Below are positions 54,893 through 64,000 of a stretch of 64,000 nt of DNA, in pieces. Each line of letters opens with the position of its first letter. The stretch's first letter is position 1. The notes below the pieces were generated by a model. It ran no database searches. It was not told the DNA's origin and saw only the letters and a program-made list of their open reading frames with translations. Made by a program: the position numbers and the translations under genes. The stretch is from assembly GCA_030142905.1 (NCBI GenBank), contig JASJOG010000043.1:432001-496000 (forward strand), given 5' to 3'. The stretch is from Heliopora coerulea. Lineage: Eukaryota > Cnidaria > Anthozoa > Scleralcyonacea > Helioporidae.

Positions 54893-55601
54893 CTATGAGA
54901 AAAACAGAATATTATTGAAATCAGGAAAATGGTAAATTTCCAATGTAGGATCTAATGTCAACAGTTGCTTGGAACATACTACATGACTAAAATTTAATGC
55001 ACTGCATGACGATGGATGTTGTGGGAACTTAACAAACAAAATGTTTGAGTGTTTGCTGACAACAGGTAAATTTATGCACACATTTTTTATTTTTTGGCTA
55101 TTAATCTGACAGTTGCAGAATGTTCTTCTGGACAGACTGGCATATCTTACAGCTTTTTTGTTAACTTGAGTCATTATGTGATCTTGAAGACCAGACATTG
55201 GCATTTGTTTATGAAAAAAATTATTTACACCTTGTTCTACTTGTATAACAAATAACAAGTTTTCTTTCAAACTAACCTCCGAAGTTGTATGGCAAATCAA
55301 CAATTTCCTGCTATAGTGATTTCAGTAATACTTTAGGTGGTCTTTGAAAAAGTGTTTTCATGCCAAACATATTCCAAATATTGGTTCTTCCTTGCAGTGA
55401 CATTGAATGACCTTTATGTTTGACCCTGACCTGACTTTGACATATCACAATATTCCAAGCATGGGAAAATGTTTCTGTAAGCTGGCTTAAATAGTGTGAA
55501 GACAATGTTATACCCTCTTCATCTGAATCTATTTTTCTAAAGTTGCTAAAATTGCTGAAAATTGAGATTGGTTTTAAACCTTTGGGGCTTGGACATATCA
55601 C
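54893..55601 (-). pseudogene. Minus-strand protein-like frames broken by one frameshift
   Basis: Two adjacent minus-strand frames, 55601-55311 (DSDEEGITLSSHYLSQLTET...) and about 55311-54893 (LICHTTSEVSLKENLLFVIQ ... ending FNNILFFS), cover about 700 bp of AT-rich DNA with one stop and frame change between them. The composition is protein-like and not repetitive. A possible acceptor (tatagcag) lies at the junction, but no matching donor is obvious. It could be a decayed gene, a retrocopy fragment or exons of an unknown gene. No family was recognised. Confidence 0.25.
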
Positions 55602-56018
55602 TCTCTTGAACTAACAGGGATGGCAGAGCCAGGTTGAGCTGGAGGGCTACAGCTCCCTCGCTTTTTCCCCAAATAACGTTGAAACAACTACTTTTCCAAA
55701 CATTTGTTTTGAAATTTTCTGGAGAAACATGCAAAAAGCTGTCTTTGTATCACCAGCCCCCTCCACATGAAATTTTTAACTGCTGTCCCTGACTAAATCA
55801 TCTAGCATTAACCAGAACATAATATTCAAGATCCTGCCAGAGCTGAAAGTATTAAAGAAAAGTCGATGTGCAACATTTTAGCCATATACTTGGGTAGTAA
55901 TAAATTTTTTTGCTACCTCAGCTATTTTCCTATATCATAGTCACAGAGCGTAACAAAGAAGCTAGTTGTCAGCAGTATTATATTATTAGGTTGGGTACTT
56001 CATGTAACGCATCCCATA

Positions 56019-59000
56019 ATGGAGGTTCGAATTTCTGGTTGTGTATTCGCTTCTCTGTTTATTGAGCTTGCAAACAGCAAAGGGGATATTGTAAGTGCTT
56101 TGTTGTGAAGTTCATGGTGGAGATACTGTAGTTGTTCTATCTAAAATTTCTTTTTACCAAAGGAAGGATTCCTGTTTGGAGAAATATCAGACAGAACAAC
56201 CAATACAGTGAGCGACTCACAAGATATCTCTGTCAAACACCAGCGTATTTTTGGTAAGACTTTCTGACCCTATAAAAAGACAGCTGATATAACTAATGCA
56301 ACATTGTATTCTCGTACATCCTAGACTTCTTGTTGCACCACGACGAAAAAGATTGAAAATTTAACTTGGGCCAAGTTTGGGTTGGAAGTCCCGCTCGAAT
56401 AGAATTACGTCATTTGTAAAGTCTAGTTAGTTACAAGACCGGAAGCCAATATGACTTCTAGTGGCTGAACTTTGATTTTTCATGCTTTAGGATGTGCTTG
56501 CGATATCCTTGTGAGCTAAACCCACCCAGAAAGTTGATAACGAAATGTCAAAGTTAATTTTGAGATTACTTTTGAATTATGCAGACTGCAAGATGTGTGT
56601 TCATCAACTGATGACATCCTCACTTTAATGTATTCAGGAACTCAAAAATAATATTACATATAGAGATTCCAGATGAAGTAAATAGCCTGATTCTGAAGTA
56701 TTCTTTGATAACGCTGCCATTAATTCTGTCAATATATTGCAAGGAGAAGGTGACCTATTTTAAACATGACTTAAGTCCTGTATAAGATTATGTTTAGCTC
56801 AGTTCCAGTGCCTGTGATTGCATTAGTTAATCCCTGTGCTTGAAATTGTAGCTGTGCAAGAACTTTTGGTTTGTGGAGGGGTTTTCAGGTATGCAGAATG
56901 GATACTTTTTTACAGAAGTATAATAAATTGTTAAAGGTATTGGAAACACTGAATAGAGCTCATACTTGAAGGAATTCCATGGATAATTTAAAATTTCTAT
57001 GCAAATGTGATTGTGAATGAGATGCTTAATCCATTTGGTAACATAGACTCAAATAGTGCTACTAAAAATGCCAGGCTTGCTAACTAGAGTTTGCACACTG
57101 TGTAAAAATGTTTACCTTAATTCTAAGTGATACTAACATTTCACAGTTTGATTCTATGAGACACTGAACCCCAGACACTCCAGTTTCCTCCTGTTAGTAA
57201 CATTAGACCCTAAGGAGTGGCCCTCACTGACCTCTAGGTTGAACAGTTTAGACATAACTGTTAAGGTTATTCACCATAAGTAAAGCTATTTCTTTAAACA
57301 AATAACCTGAACATTCTGATGTGATAATAATTAAGTACATCCTTTATACTTGCAGCTTTTATGATGGGGTTGGAAGAATTCATGTAGAAAAACTTGACAG
57401 CATACTTGGAGATAAGAAGCAGGTTAAATCTTGTACTGGTCAACTTCAACTGTACAAACATAAGTATGACAGTGTACAAGCCAAACATTTTTTGCAATTG
57501 CTTATTCCTTTTATGGGGGTGCAACTCATTCCAAGAATAAAATGAAAAAGTCAAACGCCATTCACATGCAATGTACGATTTTAAAATTTAAAAAAGGCAT
57601 GGTCCAGTGCTAAAAACAAATGATGCAAGCTTCCCAGAAGAACATCACTTATACAAAGTATTTGTGAGGACACAATTTCAAGTTTTTGGTTGAGTTCAGT
57701 GACAAGTAAATTGCTAAACTTGATTTATATTTTAAATGTTATAGACCAATTTAGTTTTACTGTTCATGGTCTATTTTACACTTTATGGTAACTCTTAGGC
57801 AGTAATATGTTTTTATTCCCTTACTCTATCAGGAACTAAGCTCTGATAAATACAGCTACAGAGTGGAGAAAATTAATATAGCCATTACATGACTTGAAAC
57901 TGGACAAAAAAACAGCAATACTAAATTGGTTGAAAGTTTGGTACTGTAATGTAATTTTCTTGTGTATCCCCAATTCTTCAAGCTTTATTTCAGACATTTC
58001 ACAGGAAAAAGGTTTTATGGCTTCTATCATTTTATCAAGCATTATTTACCAAAAGAATAAAAAATGCATGGGTAGTGGGTTAGTCATTTGGTTGTCAGTA
58101 TGCTCTAATTTTGTGTCATGCAATTAGACTTTAGGAGTCATGAGATCTAACTACCTGTAATGCCACTGTTTCTTTCAGGTTACTTTGGGCTGGTTTAAGT
58201 TCCGAAGAAATTCAAGACTACGTGTATCCATGCGAGAAAAGGCAGTCCACAAAAATCTATTGCAGCAGTTGAACATTTATTCACCTCAAAGTATGTAGGA
58301 GAGGGTGGGAATGACAGGGAAAGGGAAGAGAGATAGGTGGGGGAAGGGTGAGAATGGAAAATAGAGAGAGAGACATGAAGGGAAAGAGAGAGGAGAGGGA
58401 GATGAGAGGGACTGAGTATCAGAGAAAGAGAGGGGCAGAGAAAGGGAGAGAGAGAGGAAGAGAGAGAGAGATCTTTATTTAAATTCAGATTCTCTTTCAG
58501 TTGTTAAACTGCTTTACAAGAAAGCAGAAGTAATTATGTGCACTATGATTTAAAAAATTATTGAAAAGCAAATGATAAGGCTACTTCTTAAACTTGCCAG
58601 GGTTTTCACTGCACTTTACATTTTCAGGCAAATCATTCCAGAATCTAGATCTAGAATATACAAAACGTTTTTCTAGACACTCAGGGCAGGCTTTAGGTCA
58701 AGCTAAAGACAGTTTACTATGTCTAAGCAAACATCTAAGAGGGAGAGAGAGGGAGAGGGACTGAGAGCAAGAGAAAGAGAGGAGGAGAAAGAGGGAAACA
58801 GGGAGGTAGAGATTAGACAGAGATAGGGCAAAACATTGAGGGGAAGGGGGAATGGGGAGAAAAAAGAGGTAGAGAGAGTTGGTGAAAGTGGGCAAAAAGA
58901 ATAACAAAGGAGTGAAGAGGAAGACAGCTATAAGATTGGAAAGTAGCAGAAAAAGGAAATTCAAGTGGATTGGATAGTTGTTTCATTGTAACTAACTTAT

Positions 59001-62000
59001 ACATTTCTGTTTTCCTCAAGATTTTATTTTCTCCATCTTTACATCAAGTCATGTTCCTAACATGTCCACTCACACATTTCAATACTCTGCCTGTTATTGC
59101 CTGCATGACAATAGGTGAGTGAGGCTTGATAAAACAAAAACTTTAAAAATTTTCATGTCAACCAGGGTTGAACAGGGTCCAAAATTTACAGTTTTCCATT
59201 CATCAGAAACAACTAGAACTTAACAAAGACAACCACAGTGAAGAAGGTGGTTGCTCATTCAACAACCATATTTCAAGCTGCCAACCACTTAGAGAACTAA
59301 TATTAATACCCAAAAATCATAATCTCACAATTATACAACCAGTCCATTTGTTATTAAATGATTCATACACACTGCTCTGAATGTTCATGTTCTCCATCTT
59401 GTTTTGTGTTTTACCACTGAGCAATGACACCCAAACTTGGTAACTACATTTCATTTTGAATGCCTAGATCTGAAAAGATGGCTGCTCAAAGGGCAACCTC
59501 TTTAAAAAGTTAATTTCAGCCCTTGCTGAACAACTAGAATTTCAGTGGTTATTGCATTAACCCAGTAGAGGGTCAGTACAAACTGAGTTTAACTTGTCCA
59601 TTAAGGTGCAATTTAGACACACTTATGCACACAAAGTTCCATTATCCATCCCCTCATGAACAGTGTATATGTTTACTGTTGTGTACATTTCAATTTTACT
59701 AGGGCTTTTAGTGGAGTTCCTGTAGCTATTGTAAATCTAGGAAATACAGCACAAACTGAATATAAACAAAGCATAGAACCAACACGATCTACATCAAAGC
59801 AATATCAAAACATTATTGGCTCATTTCGGTAAGTTCAACCAATTGAAAATTACTTTTTTTCCAATGAAGCACATCCAGAAAGCAGCATTTGTGTTGGGTT
59901 CCAACAATGGCATTTCCATGGAACATTTGTTGACATGAGGGATATGAGATTTTGGTATTAAATTATATTGATAATAGTTACTTCCCATTTTTGTCCAGAG
60001 ATCATTTAAAATCTAATTGATAATTAAAATAATTAATTACACTATCAAAATATAGAAGTCCAAACAAAATTGTCATAGTGTTGGACAATTAATTAGTCAC
60101 AATTCTGTGCAAAATCAATAATTCAGGAAAACACAATGACAAAGCCAATTCCCAACAGCTTCCATGAATGATGCTATCATAATAGAGCCAACAGCATCTG
60201 ATGGTATGGAAAAGTTAAGAAATTAAATAGCATTGCTATCTTCATACTCTAAAAATGCATTAAGCATTATTGGTGATCATTTTACTGTTTTATCAACATC
60301 CCAATGACCCATTCATACAATACACATAATTATGGCATGTGATTCTTCACTCTGCTAATGGCATTTATACCTAAAGAGCACAATTTCTAGTTAGCATTTA
60401 TTCATGCAATACATGCTTTAAACTCTTGTGAGTGTTCAAATGAATGAATCATTTGTCCTGATAGCCAACTTTAGAGATAGCAAAATTGGTGCTATTTTGG
60501 ATGTATATCTGACTTGTTTTGCTTTATAGGGATGAATTTCTTGACAATGTAGGACAGTTGCAGCAAGTAGAGTACGCTCGATCAATGTACATGAGCATGT
60601 TGGGGAAACTAAAAGTAAGAAAAACTTTATCTTGGTAGCATTTGGATAATTGCTTAATGAATGAGGAGTATTACACAGCTTAGATTGTTATTTGAATTTA
60701 AATCCTTGAGCATTGAAATGATTCTGTGTAATATCCCTTGTGCAAGGAGCTCTTTATCTGATACACAAATACCAAAAAGCATCTTTGAAGAATGTGGTGA
60801 AACAGAGTTTGGAGATGGATGTTATACTCTCATGAATGTATGATATATCTCCTCAAATGACCAGGTATTTCTGGAGGAAATCAAGAAAGTTTATCAAATT
60901 TAATCCAAGATAGGTTTACATTAATTTACAAGCATAGTTCTGGTAGTGATTTCTTGTGTTTCCTTATTGTTAATGAGTTTCAGTTACATGAATGTGGTAG
61001 TTGTTTCCAACCCAACCCCCAATCTTACTTTAGGGATATGCAGTATAATTATTCATAGATCTCTTTTCTTCCATAAAAGCCATGTCAACCATTGTGTACT
61101 TGTACCTCATACAAGGCTTGAAATACTGCATGCACACATGCACGAATGCACGTAAAATTCGAGATGTGCATGTAACTTTTGTCACTTACATGCACTGCGT
61201 GCACGTAGAAATTTTCACACAGTGACTGCATGGGCTGCACTTCATAATCAACATCATTACCTTAGCTTCAGAGTAACGATTGGACATGGGACATAGTAGT
61301 AGTTTGTAGCAAATAGCATATCAATATTATTTAGCTGATAATTCAATCATGAACGATTCCAATCCACTGTACAATCTTACACCCATCTTTTCGCCATAAT
61401 CATCAAGTGGGCCTACTTTCTGAGAAGTCTAACTCGAAAACTTCAAGTATACCAAATCATTATTGAAAAGAAGTGAAATTGTGTTTCAAGAATTTTTTAG
61501 CACATGTCTGTGCACATAAATAATTGGTGGTGCAGGTAGTTAAAAAATTAGGTGCATGCTGTGCATGTAAGATTTTCTTATTAATTCAAGCCTTGTCATA
61601 AAGATTCGAATTGGCAAATTTAGTCCTTTTGTTCACACAGTATTTAAGACATGAGTTTGTATTTTTAATAGTTTCTTAAATGACTTTGAGATTGGAGTTT
61701 TTATTCACCATCGTGCAAGATAAATACCCTACAAATTCAAAAATGTCTCAAACTGCAACTAACAAAATATTCCATAACCTTTTTAAAAAAAATATTGGCT
61801 GAAACAAGTTAGTGATGTTAACATTGAACATCTGTTATATTCAACTGTGACATGTCTAAAGTTTATAAACATGTACAGCACCCAATTTTGGTAATTCTAG
61901 GGTTTGGCTGAAACAGTCCATTCCAGTGAGTCACAGCTGTTGGCTGTTTCTCACCAAGTTAAAGACTTAAAAGAAGAACTAGAAAGAACATTACAAGACA

Positions 62001-62905
62001 AGCGGACCAGAGGTGACAATCATTTCCTATTTCTTGTTCCATGAAAAAATCCAGATGTAATTGTATACCAGCAATACACAACATAAGTATCCAAATTCTG
62101 TGGCATTTCTATGGTATCCAAAAGCAAACCATAGTAAGTCCTGTACAATTTGGACATGCACCTGTATATTACTTATGGTACAAATACACTTACATGTTCA
62201 TGTTTACTGACTGTTTTTGAGATAGACACCATTCCAGTGGAGCGAATTAAAGGGAAACTTTATAATTAGGACAAATATGTGTCCAAATACTGACTAGGCA
62301 GCAATTCCTTTCCTGTTTTCTTAATTGATGGATATTATAAATATGACTTTAGTTCTGCAAGGCCTATAATTTAGGCCTAGTTAGGGTTATTTCTTTTCAA
62401 AGCATTTTAAGGTTGGCTTAACAGATCTAGCTTCTGATTCCATTTAAAGTAGACAGCTAGGTTTGAAAAATAAGCATATATGTTTGTGTGCAAGTGTACA
62501 GCATATGCCATGAAGACTAACAAAATCCCTCCCTTTTGTGTTCTGCTGTCCCAGAGGTACTCTGTTGGTATAAAACTTTATCAGCTGAAAACTTGTATAC
62601 TGAATGTGAAAGAGTTCTGTATCTTACTAGGGCAACAAGACTTGATAATTGTTGATGAAGCAGAAGATGAAAAAGACTTGATGAGTTTTGATGAACCACT
62701 CATTGAGGATGCAAAAAAGAAGGAAAAGGTTGTTGTGGTAGCCAAGCACATATCCACAACCCAATCAAACAGTTTCTCAAGTAAACATACAACTACATTT
62801 GATAACAGATTGGGAAAAAGAAAGACAAGGGTAAAACATGAACCTGTTGAAAATGTGGATGATAATGAAACCCAAAGTCATTCACAGTTGTCACCATCAT
62901 ACTAA
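56019..62905 (+). CDS. ABRAXAS1: Abraxas-type scaffold of BRCC36 complexes (pseudo-MPN)
   Basis: Exons: 56019-56090, 56163-56253, 56852-56888, 57356-57422, 58179-58290, 59021-59114, 59703-59828, 60530-60614, 61901-62012 and 62631-62905. Phases agree, giving 356 aa (human paralogues about 409-415). The N-terminal half is an MPN-minus domain: EGFLFGEISD...VSDSQ, FSFYDGVGRI, LGWFKFRRNS, VPVAIVNLGN. It lacks the JAMM metal-binding His-x-His. A coiled coil follows at about 225-270 (VHSSESQLLAVSHQVKDLKE), as expected for pairing with BRCC36. The tail is acidic then basic, contains a VKHE SUMO-type site, and ends SQLSPSY. Abraxas 1 scaffolds the BRCA1-A complex and Abraxas 2 the cytosolic BRISC; both hold the K63-specific deubiquitinase BRCC36. 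The C-terminal SPxY resembles the BRCT-binding SPxF of Abraxas 1, but the single cnidarian gene may predate the split, so the symbol is provisional. Confidence 0.88.
58310..58475. repeat. GA-rich tract, Abraxas intron 5
   Basis: Purine-only gagagaggga-type sequence starts about 20 bp after the donor at 58291. It resumes at about 58735-58880, on the other side of the LINE-like remnant. Confidence 0.85.
58480..58745 (-). mobile_element. Probable LINE 3' remnant
   Basis: The minus strand reads CPECLEKRFVYSRSRFWNDL followed by PENVKCSENPGKFKK and a stop. That is the (S)R(x)WNxLP...FKK pattern at the end of many LINE reverse-transcriptase ORFs. It is flanked on both sides by GA-rich sequence, as if it had inserted into one purine tract. 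Only the tail is present. Confidence 0.5.
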
Positions 62906-64000
62906 GAATGCTGATAAGTTAAATTTGTTGTAACTAATTTACTTCTGAAGTTATTGTACCTTGAAACAACTACACATAACTTTTGTAATATAAATTACAG
63001 TATGAATGCAATTTAGTGAAACTATAGTTAAATACACCACAAACAATGCTGTACAGAAGACTAAGGATTTCCAGACATCAGGTACAATGTACATCATGCT
63101 ATAATTATCATGTTCAGACAAATACTCTAAACATGACGAATTTCCCATATTTTTCAATTAACTTGTTACCCATATTGTCATAAACCTGATTGATTTTATT
63201 CCCCATTCCTGCCTTGGATGGCCTTCATTATTTTGATTTGGCTAGTGCTTCAATATTATATTTAGCACATGGGTGGGGCAGACTGTTGCCAATGTCAGCA
63301 GGAATGGGTTAAACTTTATTGGTTATTGAAGTGTATTGGTACATGAAAGAAATGAAACCCAGATGTTTATGTGTGAAAAATGTGTGCAGTTTGCTCATTG
63401 GAATTAATCTGTAAACATTGCCCACTCCTGGCCATTACGTGAATCAATGTCAGGTAGCCAGGAAATACTGATGCACCAAATAAGTCATCCTGTAACATTT
63501 AGAATTCTGAATTCTATCACCTTCACAAGAAATATGAGTAACTTTGCTATTGCAAGGAGTGGTCAACTGGTCATCACAGAAGATCTCCATGCAGTGTATC
63601 GTGATTTGACACTACTAGGTAGAGAAAGGTATTCTTTGAATTTATACAAAAGGACACAATTTTAAAATAACTTTGGATCCCGATGAAAAGAAAGGTATTT
63701 CATTGTATATGGCATATACCCTGTAAAAAGATGGAAAAGCATAAATTGTTTATACAGCAAGAAAGACATTTTTAAAAATGTGTAACAACAATGAAAGAAA
63801 GTTATCTGAGTTTGAATTCCTAAATAATTAAAGTAATAAATATTAGGTATTCACTGGAGCAGGGAACTTCTTGGCAGTAATACACAACCTCAAGTTTTTT
63901 TTCTTTTCTTTATAGCTACTTTTCAGTTCAATTTAGTTTGAAAGTAAATATGAACTAATTATTACTACCATAATCATTAATTATTAATAGAGTTGTAGAC
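62906..64000. other. Region 3' of Abraxas to the window end
   Basis: AT-rich DNA that includes the Abraxas 3' UTR. A plus-strand AATAAA lies at about 63836, and other weak signals occur. The short ORF at 63447-63665 has no recognisable character. No further gene was seen. Confidence 0.5.

Overview
This window is animal nuclear DNA. It is AT-rich and intron-dense, with exons of about 30-850 bp, canonical GT-AG introns and no operons. The gene set, the vertebrate-like intron density and the abundant small foldback and MITE-type repeats fit a cnidarian, most likely an anthozoan such as a stony coral or sea anemone. I cannot name the species from the sequence. Four ordinary cellular genes could be spliced from end to end by hand with consistent intron phases.

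Layout. At 669-877 (-) there is the edge of an SGNH-hydrolase-like gene that runs off the left end. At 1994-12476 (+) lies an FHIP2 (FAM160B-type) FTS-Hook-FHIP subunit with 21 coding exons and 692 aa. At 14142-33963 (-) lies a complete tankyrase with 35 coding exons and 1167 aa. It contains ankyrin clusters, a SAM domain and a PARP domain whose catalytic H-Y-E and zinc-binding C-H-C-C residues are all present. At 34799-47770 (+) lies a complete protein O-GlcNAcase (OGA) with 16 coding exons and 915 aa. It has the GH84 Asp-Asp pair, a low-complexity linker, a stalk and a GNAT-like C-terminal domain. Tankyrase and OGA are head to head across about 0.8 kb; FHIP2 and tankyrase are tail to tail across about 1.7 kb. 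At 49375-50466 (-) there is an intronless class A GPCR. An unrecognised two-helix ORF and a possible partner exon lie at 53948-54797 (+). At 56019-62905 (+) lies an Abraxas-type pseudo-MPN scaffold with 10 coding exons and 356 aa, ending in Ser-Pro-Ser-Tyr.

The genes do not form a pathway operon. From remembered human map positions, FHIP2A, TNKS2, OGA and ABRAXAS2 all lie on chromosome 10q, while TNKS and FHIP2B lie on 8p. The window therefore looks like a compact piece of an ancient animal linkage group, and this is the strongest biological observation here. I did not find a convincing new multi-gene system.

The introns and intergenic DNA carry most of the novelty. There are three copies of a roughly 300-bp MITE that keeps the start of an ORF, an internally deleted hAT transposon in OGA intron 3, and a 378-bp foldback with a tRNA-like sequence in each arm. 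There are also two tRNA-derived SINE-like copies, LINE reverse-transcriptase 3' remnants, several other foldbacks and MITEs, and long tetranucleotide and CAA arrays.
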